Shown one piece after another: positions 33,860 through 48,026 of a stretch of DNA of 64,000 nucleotides (its first letter is position 1; each line of letters begins with the position of its first letter). Location: assembly GCA_973895155.1 (NCBI GenBank), contig OZ316894.1, positions 19,654,001 to 19,718,000 of the forward strand, given 5' to 3'. Below the pieces are notes generated by a model. It did not search any database, had not been told where the DNA came from, and worked only from the letters and a program-made list of their open reading frames with translations. This stretch comes from Marsupella aquatica. Taxonomy: Eukaryota; Marchantiophyta. Both the position numbers and the translations under genes were made by a program.

Positions 33860-34198
33860 TTTTTTTTTGTTTTTTTTGTCTTGAACGGAAATGGGGAGGA
33901 AATACAATTAGACTCCCCCCACCCCAATGTGACAGTTTTTCTGTAGGGAACCCAGACCAGGGTGGGCCCTAACGGATCCAAAAGGGACCCGCACTAGGAA
34001 GGAGAGAGGATTACATCAAGGCCACATAGTGGGCAACCAGGGGCCGAGCAGATAATCAGAATTCCAATCCATTACCCACAAAACCCATCCCACCCACACA
34101 CATATACCTTCCACACTGGGGTGTGGAGGAGGGATTGAACCTGGGACCTCTCAATTCCAGGCAAATCCCCTAGCCAATTGACCTAAGCCAATTGGTTT
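33860..34198 (-). mobile_element. tRNA-derived SINE, copy 2, with target-site duplication
   Basis: Read on the minus strand, the head 'ggcttaggtcaattggctag' (A-box-like) is followed by 'ggttcaatccc' (B box, complement of 34131-34141). The body shares 'ccacac...gtgtgga' and GT-rich phrases with the copy at 7695. It ends in an A-rich tail (aaaaaaaacaaaaaaaaa, complement of about 33859-33878). The plus-strand sequence 'agaattccatgttt' flanks both sides (33849-33862 and 34199-34212), which is the target-site duplication of an LINE-mobilised SINE. It inserted into the first unit of a local duplication of about 54 bp ('catcatattatagactg...cctcctgaggtagg'). Confidence 0.8.
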
Positions 34199-34749
34199 AG
34201 AATTCCATGTTTGAACCCGCCTCCTGAGGTAGGCATCATATTATAGACTGCGAATTTCATGCCTGAACTCCCCTCCTGAGGTAGGCCAGAATGTGGAGGT
34301 CCAAGGGGCAAAGGCGGCAAACTTCCAGCCATTGAGGTCTTGACCTATGAAATCGGAATAAAGCAAAATGGCTTCATGCCACTACAGCATAGCACCAGTA
34401 GGTAAGAGATAACTTAGGGTTGCAAAAGAAAAGGTAGCTTACAAGCAAGAGAACCCTAAGGTTTTGCGAGTGCAGATTTGGATGAAGATCTCATGGGACA
34501 TAGGAGAGACTTGACCTAAAATTGGTATTCCAGTCTCAAAATGGTCCTGAAATCTAGAAAAAGTTTGGTCACGTACATTTTAATAATATTCTTCGAGTAT
34601 GGTGGTGTAAATATTGTATATAGATTGTCTTTAAAATTAAGGAATGAAAACAGGAGAATAATATTCTGGCCTTGCCTTACTTCCTAAATTGCAAAACATA
34701 AAATGTTTTGCCCAAGCCCTGTGCAAACCAAGATGGCACAAGGGTAGTG

Positions 34750-35200
34750 TACTCCCCAGTCAACAATACTCCACTTACACTTTTACAGTAATCTTTGCCA
34801 CAGTCAACAACATTGCATTCACACTTTCACAGTAGTTTTTATTGCAGTCAACAATACTGCATTTACACTTTTACAACTCTGTGCCGCAGTCAACAATGCT
34901 GTATGTACACTTTACACCAGAATTTACCACAGTGGCTTTACGCTTTTATGCCATTCTTTACCGCAGGCAGCAGGACTCCATTTACACTTTTACAATTGTC
35001 ATTACTGCAGTCAACAATACTGCATTTCCACTTTTACAGCCTTCTTTATCACTGTCAAGAACACTCCATTTACGCTTATGTACCAGTTTTTATTACAGTT
35101 AACAATACTGCGTTTACAGTTTTACAGTAATCAACGAAATAGCATTTCCACTTTCAAACAGTCTTTATGACAGTCACCAATACTACGTTTACACCCTTAC
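34750..35200. repeat. 43-46 bp minisatellite, about ten copies
   Basis: Units of the form 'cagtcaacaatactgcattt' followed by 'acacttttacagtagtttttattg' repeat from about 34757. Early anchors lie at 34757, 34801, 34845 and 34887. Confidence 0.9.
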
Positions 35201-35559
35201 AGTAGTAATGCTGAACGGAGGAACGAAATAAAGTCCAGTGAATGCCAAACAGATGTGACATGACCTGACTTGAAAGAATGCAATGGGGCCATGTATACAG
35301 TTGTACAGTAGTTAGTGTCTCTGTAATAAGCTGGGCCCCTACATCTGACGGTAGGCCGGAATACGACACGCTACGTGCCATCACCCGATGCTGGATGGAT
35401 ATATGTGGAGCGAGGCCGAGATCGACGGTGCATATGGGTCCGATGTCGAGCTAGATTCCTAATCGACGGTATTCGCTCACGACGGCCCCACAACTACGGA
35501 GGCTAGACATGAGGGGGACCACTCCGGCCCTACGGTAAACTACCCGCGGGATTTATAAG

Positions 35560-35780
35560 TAACCCATTATTCCGTTTAGGAAACTGACGCCTTCAATCCC
35601 ACAGGTGGACGGCTCAGACGCCATGGGATAAATCAAGAAATAGATTTGATTTTTGTTGGCTCTTGTATAGTCTATCCTATTTAAGAAAAGTGGCGCCGTC
35701 AATTCAACAGCAGGACGGCTCAGATGGCATGGGAGAAATTGAGAAATAAATTAATATTTGTGGGGCTCTACCATATTCTT
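35560..35780. repeat. Two-copy repeat, about 112 bp
   Basis: Units share 'tttaagaaaactg(a/g)cgcc', 'cagg(t)ggacggctcaga', 'catggga(t/g)aaat(c/t)(a/g)agaaata' and 'ttgttgg(g)gctct'. Confidence 0.75.
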
Positions 35781-36224
35781 CCATTGGCATTGAAGCATGA
35801 AGTCATTGTATTGAGGCATGAAGTCATTTGCGAGAGCAGCGAGACGTTCTGCCAATTGGTGTGGTAGCCAGCTTTTTAACACAAACTCATCACTGAACTT
35901 GTCTTACGAGTTACTTACAGTCCTTAATAAATCATGTTTCCCCACCTGAGCCGTCTACAATAGCTGCTGGGCTTTGCTGCTTGGGTGTGGTTTGCTCGTT
36001 TGGGGGAAAACCCATCCCCCACGCATGTGCACTCTCCATGTGGATCCCTTGCGGTGTCACTACAACCCCCAAGTGTTTTTCATATAATGTGGCAGTACAA
36101 AATAAATAATCAAATTTCATTAGATTCTCACCCACCCTGCAATCAAATAATCAAAATATTGCTTGCTACCAAGGCATCATGGGCGATAATCCCTCAAGAC
36201 TTAGGCTAAAGCCCTGGTTTATTT

Positions 36225-36405
36225 TGAATTTTTTTACTTTAAGAACAATGAACAAATCATTGCTCTACATCCAAATGCCCTAGAAAAATTCTTTAAGAGC
36301 AATGATCAAATTAGTGTTCTACATTTAATGTCTAGAATTTTCTTTAAAAACAATGAACAAATCAGTGTTGTACATCCAGATGCCTAGAAACTTGTAAAAT
36401 AAGCA
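36225..36405. repeat. About 60-bp tandem repeat, 3 copies
   Basis: Units share 'aacaatgaacaaatcagtg', 'tctacatccaaatgcc' and 'tagaaaaattctttaa'. Confidence 0.8.
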
Positions 36406-37199
36406 TACTGAATATTCCCCAAGTTTCACAAATAATTACAGTAATTGTTTTTTGAGCCCACTCACCGTCCCTCATGTATACTAAACTACAAACATAAAGT
36501 AATCAGATTTGGGTATCGCAAATGGTATTAGGTCATGGGTCATTGGCTCTCCTCCTAGAGGCTGCCTTACAGGGCCACTGTAGCCCTTTAAAAGCAATCC
36601 ATACACCGAATCGAATATGTCGTTGCTCTAGAAAACAAGCACACTGAATTTCTCCTCGAGTTTCACAAACACCCCTAAAATTTTGTTCCCAAGTTTCACA
36701 AATAATTAACTGTTTTTAAAGCCCTCTCATCGCCCGACCTGAACCCTAAACTACACTAACCCACAAATATAATGTAATCAGATTTCGGTATCGCAAAAAG
36801 GGCTTAGGTCATTGGGCCATTGCCCCTCTTCCTCCCTATAGGCCGCCTCACTTGGCGAGTGTAGGGCCGGGCCCACCATGCACTTTTCCGTCGTCAGGGC
36901 CAGTTCGCCACGTGGGCCAGGGCTGAGGTAAGCAAACCTCTACCGCGGTTCGAACTTCGAAACCCGAGTGAGTAGAGAGTCCCAGAGTCCGAGGAGACGA
37001 CGTGTGGACTCTGGACCTCCTTCCTTCTTCTTCTGCAGTTCTGCTGCTGCGAAAATCTCTGTTTGGAGTACAGTGCAACAAACTTGTGGTGATGAGACTG
37101 ACGAATGACGATGATGCCCTCCAGTGCTCCTGATGCTCCTGCCAATTCCGCCACTGCGCTGCTGGATTCTGGTGCGGTGCGCTCGATGATGAGAGGTGG

Positions 37200-38030
37200 T
37201 GGTGAGCGGACTTGTGGCGGTGGAGGCGGAGCGGAGAGCTGAGCTGAGCTGAGCTGAGTGAGCGGAGCGGAGAGGATCAGTGGAGCTTGAGCTTCAGCTT
37301 CAGCAAAAGCTTTGAGCTGCTGCTGCCGGGAAAGGGAAAGGGAAAAGGAAAAGGCGAAGAGAACGAATTAAATATAGATTGGGAGATCGTTCTCCCGGGA
37401 GAATGGCGAGACTAGATCCGAGAGATGCGAGAGGGATTGATTCTTGTTGCTGGGGGTGGCGGAGTTGTGTCTGGCCGTCGTCGTTGCCTGGAGCGCAAGC
37501 GTTGGGACTTGGATTGGCGTGGGATGGGGAGTAGTTGAGCCAGGCGGACGGAAGGAAGGAAGGGAGGGAGGAAGGGAGGAGGGAGGAATTGGAAGGGAGG
37601 GGACGAAACCGACGAGAAGCGACAGACGTGCGGTGTTTCGCGAGAGGAATTCGGAAGAGTCGGACTGGGTGGGCTGGGTTGTTGTGGACGGGAGTAGCGG
37701 AGCATTGGAACGGGATATTATTTGCAATTCCGCCAGTGTCTGACTCTGGGTTGCTCGGAAGTATCGAGGAGAGGAGAGGAGAGGAGAGCAGAGGAGAGGA
37801 GAGGAGAGGGTGGTGGGCAAAGAAGAGGACGCCTGCCTGGTGGGTAGCCTGGACGAATCTTTCGTCAGGCTACTTTGTGTTGGAATTGGACCGGTTGATG
37901 GATTTGGTGTGGCTGACACGGACCGTGTTACCGTGTGTGGGAGTTGGAGTTGAGAGTTTGTGAGAGTGAGAGAGGGAGAGAGGGAGAAAGACGGTGAGAG
38001 AACGAGAGAGAGAGAGAACTCTTGCCGGTA
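37200..38030 (+). promoter_or_regulatory. GA-rich low-complexity upstream region of the Atos-like gene
   Basis: Repeated 'gagctgagctgag', 'gggaaagggaaa', 'ggaaggaaggga', 'gaggagaggagagg' and 'gagagagggagagag' runs are packed into about 800 bp, the sort of GA-rich DNA common in plant promoters and 5' leaders. A TATA-like 'aaatatagat' lies near 37368. The transcription start is not determined. The open frames on both strands are low complexity and not genes. A (GATA)n microsatellite follows at about 39218-39241. Confidence 0.45.
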
Positions 38031-39768
38031 GGATTTTATGATGGAGCAGGGGACGGGGGTTTGGAGAGATTGCGTCCGGACATTTTACTTTCGTGTGAGT
38101 CCTGTTTAGTTTGTCGGGAGGATAGATAGGGAAGTTTGCGTTTGCGTACAAGATTTGGGCACTCTCGCTTTTCCTTTTTCTAGTTTTCGAATGGGAATCG
38201 TGGGGGAGAGATAGATAGATCGATAGGGCTGAGGGATTGAGTGAAGAAGGGCTTTCGGCACGAGTCAGTCACCGCCGTCATCATCTCGGGCTGTGACTGA
38301 TTGTGCGTGACAAGCGAGAGGTAGTGGTGTGATAGTGAGGCACGAGGTTGAAGAAAGTGCAGAGCAGGGGTAAGAACTTTCATTGGATTTCATGCAAGAG
38401 CTCGAGTTCTTAGAGAGCAGTCAAGGTGTCTTTGTGAGTCCGGGTTCCTTGGCCAGGTTTCTTCCACCTGCAACTCAGCGGTCTTCTAAGGAGGTGCCCA
38501 CTCCACGGAAGAATGTTTCAGTTGTCTGGCCAGTTTCCCGGGTGCCTGAGAGTTGTAGTTAGCGGCCGAGGACGTGCCATCAGATTCCCCTTTTTCTTCC
38601 TCGAGTATTTTTGAGCATTGTCATCCTTTTGCAGTTGTTACCGACACAGGCCAAGGACGAGACGGCGTGCAGCACCGGAAGAGTTTTATTATGACGCTAG
38701 ACTTGTCTCTCTGTCCTGTTCTGTTCCCATCCATGAGAATTCGGTAGCTCTTTTGCTGCCCCTTCCCCCCGCGGTCCCTCCTACTAGGTGGGAGATGTGG
38801 CTTGGTCTCTGGCATGACATGGAATTGCTGCTTTTTCCATTACAGATGCGAATTCCGTGGGGGATCCTTGCTGGAGAAGGAGATTCGGTAATCGCCCACT
38901 ACCACCATAATAGCTGCTGCTCGTTGGCGAAGAAGCGACGGAGTGGATTCCTGAATGGGAATGCTGCCTTCAGCAGATTGCACGGTGATAAAGAACCTGC
39001 AGCTTTTGATGTGGAAAGGGGTGTGGGATCTCGTTGATTGGATGAGGATGGGATGCGGTTGGGTCTGAGTTCTAGTAGCGTTGCTTTTTGAACAAATGTT
39101 TGTTTCAGTCAGACCGCTCATGAGACCCTCGTTCTCTGCTTGATCTGGATGAATCGGTCGATGCCGAGCAACACCTTCCGCTCGAGGGAAATTCTTGCGA
39201 CATGGAATCATAGTTACACAGATAGATAGATAGATAGATAGGGTGAGGGAGAGATTGGTGTGTTGTCACCAACAACATCTTTCTTGGGCATCCAGCGGAA
39301 GCCCGCAGTCAATGGGCTCCGTTCGTTGTTGTTAAACCGTGCTCTGTGGCACGGGAAGAATCTGGTTGCGGAACTCACCACGCAACACAACGCCCCAAAG
39401 CCTCTACCTCTGGGGTTTGGAACTTAGATCAAAATTGGTTTTGGATGTTGGGTTGGGGTATGGGTATGGGTATGGTGCATATGATGACGTTGACGATGAC
39501 ACACTGGAAGAACTATGGGTGACCGAAGCAACAGCAATTTAGTTGGGAGCATGAATTGTTTTTGTACAACTTTCCCATTCTTGGGATTGTAGGTTTCACG
39601 TGAACGACAGAAAATTGCTCAAGGCCATAATGCTCTGCGGGAACTGAACTTATAACGTATTGGGACAGATTAGTATTAGAGAAGAAGAAAATTGTTGTGC
39701 CCTAGAGTTGTTTGTTGTCGGACGAGTCTCAAGCAACAGAGAGAGCGACCTCAACAAAAGCAACAACC

Positions 39769-42700
39769 ATGGGGCTTCCGCACGAGGAAGTGGTAGCGGA
39801 GGGTGCTGTGGTGGTGGGGCGTGGCGCTGGTGAAGGATCCCAGCAGCCCCACTACTACCGAACGGAGGAGATCAACGACATCAACAGCAGACGGGTCGGT
39901 AGTAGTGGTAGTCATGAGAGAGGAGGGGCAACTCCGGCGACTGTGATAAAAGGGGTGGATCCTGTGGGCCGGAAGGGGTTTATCGAGTTTTGTGAATGTG
40001 GCAGCAGGAGTGGGAGTGCCAGCCTATCTCCCGACCAGCCATACAATGCAGCCCATAGCAATGACCTCGAAGAAGAAGGGGTTTGGGAATATGGGTATCC
40101 TCCAGTCGTCGGTGGTGGGAGAGGCCAGGTTAATGGCCGTTCTCTCAAAACCCTTCAAAGTACAGGCGCACCCTCGTCCATCATCGTGGGCTTTGACTCT
40201 CCTCGGGCTACTTGTTCGCCACAATTAAAACCCTCCTTAATTGTAAGCAGGGAGTCCGCATTTACTGGTTTGCAGCCAGATTGTGGCAGCAGTCTTGCTT
40301 CCCCCCGTGGCGAATACCATGGATCTTCCACAAGGAAAGGGACATCTTCTCCCCTCGCCAGCATGCTGTCGTCTGAACAGAATGACGGAATTTTGGAATT
40401 TTCTGCAGAGGAGGAGTCCGATTCGTGTAAGGAGAGGGTCAGTCAGGATGACGACGAAGACGATGCTGTGAGTAGTCCAATTATAGTCACCGGGCTGTTC
40501 AACAGGGACCGAGTCCCGGTTACAGTAGATGGAAGCAATCCAGTTCCCATACCTGGAGCAGTAGATAGGAATCGCAGTGGAGTGATAACTAGGGAAACTG
40601 ATGGGCCTGTGCTCTCCCCTAGAGTGGTAGTGAATTACAGACAACCGCAGCGCTCTGATCTCCCTTCGGCGTTCTCAGCCAGTAATCCAGGGAGGTTGGT
40701 GGAGCAATGCAGGCTTGGAAACAGTGACTGTACCTCGAAATGGTCTCCCTCTCCGCGACCAGGAATGTCTTCATTCTTGTCGTTGTCTCCACTCGGTCCA
40801 CGATGGCCCTTACCTTCAAAAGGTAACGAGCATAGTCATGGGAGATTTTGGGAGTCTAACTCTGAATTGATTTCTCCTCCAAGGCGGTTGCCGAATTGGC
40901 CTACTGAACAAGAGACTAGACAAGGACAAGGAACGGAAGACGACATTAATGCACATACTTCGGTATCTTTGTTTGATGAATCCGGATTCGGTTGTAAATA
41001 CATTTCACCTGTTACACCTCGAAAACAAGGTATGCCCGGGAGTGGTGTGAAGTGGGGTTCAGAGTCCACCTCTGCACCCTCGCTGGTTGGCACAAAAAGT
41101 CCTGGGGGCTCAGCTGGGCTGCCGATCAGGCGGTCTCTTGTGGGTTCTTTTGAAGAGTCTCTGCTTTCAGGACGCTTTCTAGCAGGGAAGCCCTGTCAGG
41201 TACATTCACAGACACGCGATTGCTAAATTGTAAATGACATATAATCTAGGGATTGACGCTGCCACGCTTTTCAACTATGTCATGATATCTTGTTATCTGA
41301 TTGTTGGTGTAGAACAACCATCCTGTGCGGACTGTTAATAGTTATTTGATGGCCTTGTCAATGAGGGCTGTAACATTGCTCGAAATTGTGCCCAGACATT
41401 TCCTGAGAAGTCTACTGTATCTGCTCTGCGATATGAACGGTAGCAGTACGTCCCCACTGTACTGAACATGTGAGCAGTGAAACTTGATTTCTTATCTAGT
41501 TTTATTGGAATGGTTGTCCAGAGACTGGATGGGTTCTTGGCATCGCTCATTGTTACAGGAGGAGGTTGGTCAGCGCCGTCACGAAAGCTTCCATTCAGTG
41601 TCACATGTGTTGATGGAGATAGCTCTCTTCTGTATTATGCGTCAATTGACCTCGCGGGGACCCCTGCCGGATGTAAGTCAATTGCCGAGAAAACACCTAC
41701 CCAAGAGGGTCCTCGAGGAAACCGAAGCCGGATTCGGATACCTGCCCAAGGGCGAGTGCAACTGGTAACTTTCCTTAACTCACTTGACGTGCTCTGACAA
41801 GATAATGGTGCTTGGTCTAATGTGGCCAACTACGGTCTACTTCTCTTGAAGCTAGGCTCTTCTCGGCAAAGTTTTGAATATCAACTGCTGATGAGGAAGT
41901 GGATCTGCTTAGGTGCTGAGCAACCCAGAGAAGACTCCTGTACACACGTTCATTTGTAGTTATGACCTCTCCGACATGCCACCAGGCACCAAGGTTTGCT
42001 TTATCTCCCACAAGCTCTTCTTCTCAGTTACCAGTTTTGTACACATGCGTACACATGCGGAGTTGGTCCCCACACGTCATGAGAATAGCACATTCTTCAT
42101 GGCGATCGTTAGCCTTCCTTTCCAAAAATTGCTGCATTATCTAGAACTATATCTTCATGACAAAAAACATTAACAGCGATTTGTGTGTGGAATTTTTTCT
42201 CTTAACACCTACAACCCGTAGGTGGGTTAGAGCTGTAAGATGAATCTGCCTTTCTGGTCTGGTCCTAAACTCTTGTCGATTTGGCTGTTTTCCGTCTTTC
42301 TTGCGAATGTCACAGACGTTTTTGCGGCATAAGGTATCTTTGGCTGCAAGTGGGTCCACATTTATAAAGAAGGAAAGGTTCTCTACTCTAGGAAGCCCAA
42401 AACATTTCTCAGACCCCTCAGACTCTATACGTTCCTGTCCAAAATGTAATTGCTCTAATGCGAATGGAAGCAATAGCTTCCTCAACGATGGAACAAAATT
42501 GTACAGCAGATTGGAAGAGAAAGAAAGGGGCATCAAATTGAGAAATGTTGGAGACTCAGAGGAGCAGTGCAGTAATAAAAATAGCCCACACTCAAGATCA
42601 TGTAGCTGTTCGGGAACCTGCAATCACAAGCCTTCACATGTAGATGAGAGTTCCAAACGGATGTCCTTTAGTTCAGCTGGGTATGAGAAGTACAGAAATG

Positions 42701-43628
42701 ATGGAGACACAAGCTTGGAGGATGGATCTCATTTCCAGAGGAACACGGATATGGCACATATATATGACCACGTTGTAAATAAAAAAGATCAACGGTTGCA
42801 AGGAACCAGACCTGTAACTCGCTCAGATACAGATGTTCCCGTAGACCGAGGGAAACCGCTCAGTACTCCCAAGACTTTAGAAAGTGGCACCTCTGTACTT
42901 CGGTACGCACTCCACCTTCGCTTTATGTGCCCATCACTTAAAAGCTCGGCAAAGGATAGAAACGCTGTTTTCACTGGCGAGCACGCGCCAGAGGCCTGCA
43001 AAATACCTCCATCTGGTGGAAACAAGGGTTCTGAGATGAAGGGTGAACGACGCTTCTACATCTATGGAGACCTTCGAGTTGTCTTTCCACAGAGGCAATC
43101 TGATTCGGACGAGGGGAAGGTATGATTTATAATCCCCAGTGAAGCTGGTTTGTGACTAGTATTTGTTGATGATGATGCTCGTGATACTTACGGTTGGCCT
43201 CCATACTTGCAACCAATATATGCTGATTCAATGCTTTCTCGACTAAGAATATCCAGATTGTGCATTTCGAAATTTGGAACACCATGAAGTGAAAGAATTA
43301 GAAGACTAAGACTTACTAAATTGAATCTTCACGTTGATAATGCTCTTGATGGGTTACGTTAGTTTTTCTTGACGCCTGCTTAAAGGAAGATGGTTTACGT
43401 GCATGTCATGGAAGTCAGTGTGTCCCAAACAATGCAAGTAATTCAGGTAGGTCCCTCAAGGGGCTATCTAGGGTAGCAAAGACTACTGAGTTACTTTCAT
43501 GCGCAGAAAGGCAGTCTGGTACGAATTCTAGTCAGGATTGGAAGGAGAATGCCGAAAAGAGTAACGTCCAACTCAGCTCAGCCATTTCTTTTAGAGTGGA
43601 ACCTCAGCCACGTATCGTTTCAGACTAG
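39769..43628 (+). CDS. Atos/FAM214-like protein
   Basis: Proposed exons: 39769-41199, 41522-41764, 41913-41993, 42316-43119, 43386-43628; all borders are GT-AG and in phase, giving 933 residues. The ATG at 39769 sits in a good context (ACAACCATGG); codons further upstream in frame are not ATG. Residues 1-460 are Ser/Gly/Pro-rich, with no recognised domain. The Atos-type conserved domain then starts with [16 protein letters not shown], continues in exon 2 with [15 protein letters not shown] and [20 protein letters not shown], and in exon 3 with [20 protein letters not shown]. Exon 4 begins [10 protein letters not shown], carries about 190 weakly conserved residues with many Ser and Cys, then the C-terminal motif [13 protein letters not shown] and [19 protein letters not shown]. 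The animal relatives (FAM214/Atos) are linked to transcription control; the plant role is not known to me. The last exon rests only on phase and an open frame, and its acceptor is poor, so the 3' end is tentative. Confidence 0.8.
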
Positions 43629-43639
43629 ACTCCTAATGA

Positions 43640-45370
43640 AATGCGTGATGGCACCTTGTAGATAGACTTAAACGTGGGCTTGTGAGTGCAAGTGATCTGT
43701 CACGTCTCATTTTAGGAGGGCCTTTCTAGGCTGGCTGCAAGCTACGCAACATGACAGAGACCTCGTTTACCCACCTTTCATGTAGATATAAGAATCTTGG
43801 TGCGGAAAGTTCCTCAGATCTTTTAGGGGCATCCTTAACTCCTTCCCCAGAATTTCCTATGTTGTAAGAGGCCTGTTGCTTGGCAATTTTACCTACGACT
43901 TCATGGGAACTTGGGAATAATGGACGCAGAAGACTTGCGAATATAGCATTTCTGCTGCTTTGTTTCATATTTCAACAGATCTCCTTCAAATTGCGATTGG
44001 TCTGCCAGTTAACATAGACACCAAGCAATTCAGTTTGGAATTTAGATCAACCTGCTCGTCTCAACCTCAGTTCCAGACTACTGTGTTAGGCGTTGATGCC
44101 CTGCGCTGAAGACCCAGATGGGTTTAAACGCTTTTACTTGGAGTATGGGGGGCATTGCTACAAGAGTTTAAACTGAAAAATAAAATGTAAAACCTGTTTC
44201 ATTATTTGCTCGTATGTTTGCATGATCTGTGACCTGCTCAGTTTGGATTCCTGCCTGGTTGTCATTTGAAGTTGACTTGCGGATTTTTGCTCAATCAATA
44301 GTAAATTCCGAAGAAAATGGTTCTTGAGGTGTACGAGGAATGTTTCTTCCATGTTTGTCGCTACAGTTCAAATCTTGTTGTGTTTAAACTGAGGACCCGT
44401 ATCTTAAGTTCTGTCAATCATATCTCTGCCTATGTGTTTAAACGTGACTTATGATGGTGAGCCGGAGGTAATTGATGTCATTTTCGGGTGGGAATTGGTC
44501 AATGTGGCAGCTGCAAGTGGAGTACGATTTTCCAGCAAATCCCAAGTATTTTGAGCACAGCTGCTAGCTTATGGTAGAAAGCTGCCTCATGTGTTGGAGT
44601 CCCTGTAGTGCATAGGCCTTCAGGCCACAAGCGGCCTTCTTTTTCGGGGCAATGTGTACTTGCAGCAAGTTTGTGGGGCTCGCTTGTAAATCTGACTGTA
44701 CATAATTTCTTTAAATCACTTCAGTGTTTCATCCTGTTGATGGTTTAATTTCGAATTGGGAAGTAGATGTATATAAATGCATGTGAAATAAATTATTCCT
44801 GCACCAGGACAGCAAAATGGAGTGGGATTGCAATCATTCAAAGTTCAAAGTTTCGGTGTCCTGTTTTATTCAATGAAGACTCGAATGTTGAGTTGCTAAA
44901 AATGATGTTGATTGAGGGCGGTAAAGTTAGTCAAGGTAGCATAAAGTCAGTCAAGGTAGCATGCGTCATCCGTGACTGTGAAAGTGTGTGACCACCAGAG
45001 CATACTATCCTATACAACCGTTTGCTTGAGCGCCGAAAATGGCATACAAGTCAGTATTTCTTCTTTTGGCTTTGTTGTCCACCCTAGCGATTGCAGCATA
45101 CCAAACCTCATGAGATTGAGTTTGCCATCATTCATTTGCATCATCCGGACCTGGCACTCCCAATGATAGACAGCTTTTGGGGCAGTGAGAACCCCTCAAA
45201 TCCAGCAGGGTCGAAGAATCTGGGTTCTTCTGTTCTCGGGCTAGTACCCCCGTCCCCCCCTTAGTGGATGTCCTGGTCTTCCCACTCAAAATTTCCGAAG
45301 ACGTTCTAGTGCTAGTAAGTAATCTAGAAAAAACCAACAAAGAAGCCTATCTCTTTAGCCCACGCCGATT
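43640..45370. other. Intergenic DNA / 3' UTR of the Atos-like gene
   Basis: No further gene seen. 'aataaaatg' at about 44180 could be a polyadenylation signal. A 13-bp phrase 'agtcaaggtagca' is repeated near 44930-44960. Confidence 0.4.
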
Positions 45371-45384
45371 TTGGCACTGTCAAA

Positions 45385-45750
45385 TGATTTTACTTCCCTC
45401 AAATGTAGAAGCAAAGACAGAGTAACCGATCCAGAGCCGATGCAACATGTGCTAATTCTGATGTCTTCCCTCAAATGTAGCAGCAAATACCCGAGTAACC
45501 GACCGAGAGCCGGTGTAACAGGTGCTACATTTAATCTTCACTGTACCTTCTATCTGAAGTTACATTTTGGGGAGATATAAGCTTTTTAGCAACTATTTTA
45601 CCACAAACTGTTGTCTCAGAAACCTTCGTGCCTTCGTGATGGCTGTTAGCATAGGAAGGCTATATGATGGAAGGAAGTGGACAATTAATGTGAATCAGAA
45701 ACCTTCGTACCTTCATGATGGCTGTTAGAGCATAGGAAGGACGTGAACAA
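45385..45750. repeat. Two adjacent two-copy repeats
   Basis: First pair (about 45391-45535, unit about 86 bp): 'cttccctcaaatgtag(a/c)agcaaa', 'gagtaaccga', 'cagagccg(a/g)tg'. Second pair (about 45615-45745, unit about 75 bp): 'cagaaaccttcgt(g/a)ccttc', 'tgatggctgttag', 'cataggaagg'. Confidence 0.75.
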
Positions 45751-45759
45751 TTAAGGTCA

Positions 45760-46700
45760 AATACAACTACAGCACAACAATTCGGATATTTTAGTTACTA
45801 TTATTACGACTATAATGTTTCTCGAGAAATGCTCATTTGTTCTAAAAGCTTTCACTGGAAGGTTCGTGTTGAGGGTCTCCGTGGCATTATTGCCTCCTTG
45901 TCTTGAGGCTAGGAATGCTTATCAATCTCACAGGAGAAAAGTACAGTGTTCAGTATCCATCAACATTAACTTGATAAAATGTTCACTTCATGAAGGATAA
46001 AAAGGTATAATGTTCACATCTAGGTATGTATAATCTTCACTTCTACCCCTTCTTAATCAAGTACGTGATTGCTTGTAATCTCTATCGTAACCCAGATTCC
46101 CACCTTTCACAACTAGTCATGCTATTGAGAACGGGCAAGGTTGGGCTCTTGTGTTCGATTCTCCGACATACAGAATGCACGGATACAGCTTGCCGGATAC
46201 AGCTTACAATAATTGTGGATTCGATTTCCTTTATTAGTTACACATGTTACTCGGAAAGTAAACAGGTGGGAATGGTACATGTTTTGTGTTCACACAGTTC
46301 CACGGATCGTGGCGTTTTGAGAAATTCCTTGCACTAAGGTCATAGATGAAAATCGAGAAGCTTTCGCGTAATTTTGTCACAGAAGTCAGGCTTTTCAACT
46401 AATAAATGTAGCTCCAGAAACCACGAGGTTCTAGTCATTCAACACACCTAGAAAGAACAGATCCACGCATACAAAGAGCATCACTCCTAATCCCATGAAG
46501 ATTTCGCTACTATCACAAAATCAAGCTTTCTGGCAAACAAGGATCCCCAAAAATAATTTAAAAAACTTGCAAATTTGCCAAATCCTAAAAGCGAACATTC
46601 AAAACCAGATTAGGGGTACGCAAGGAGCATCACTCCAAAACTCATCAAACTCCCAAACACACGCAATGTGGCCTAACCTAATTGACGGCCTTAACTCATT
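45760..46700. other. Intergenic DNA, nothing recognised
   Basis: No gene, RNA or strong repeat seen. Confidence 0.4.
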
Positions 46701-46709
46701 CCTGTATTA

Positions 46710-47028
46710 TCTTCACAGAAAACTGTCTTCCAAAAAACATGAATCTGAAAGATGGCTCGTCCTTCGACATCGAATTTATGACCTTGACTTCGCCTTCTTC
46801 CCCTTGAACAAAGCTACGAATTCTCATTGCTGTAGTATCTCCAGCAGCATACTGTCTTCCAAAAACGTGAAGCAGAAAGACGGCTCGTCCTTCGACATCT
46901 AATTAACGACATCAACTTCTCCTTCGCCTCGAACAAAGCTCAGAATCCTCATTCCTGTGATATCTCCCACAGCATACTGTTCTCCAAAAACGTGTAGCTG
47001 AAAGACGGCCCGTCCTTCGACATCTAAT
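46710..47028 (-). pseudogene. Two extra copies of the RPS23 3' end
   Basis: Downstream of the RPS23 stop, the last coding bases and 3' flank occur twice more, in tandem. The anchor 'ttcgacatc' lies at 46763, 46891 and 47016, a period of about 125-128 bp. The far copy still reads VALFKGKKAKSRS and a stop (TAA at 46778-46776, minus strand), against [14 protein letters not shown] in the gene. The middle copy has decayed (ALFEAKEKLMSL). These fragments have no promoter or upstream exons of their own. Confidence 0.85.

Positions 47029-48026
<998 letters not shown>

Noticed and set aside
34750-35200. CRISPR-like regular repeat array
   Set aside because: The units are contiguous and diverged with no unique spacers, in plant nuclear DNA; it is a minisatellite.
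37368-37919. 183-codon minus-strand frame, Ser/Pro/Thr-rich
   Set aside because: It is the complement of GA-rich low-complexity DNA upstream of the Atos-like gene and has no domain.
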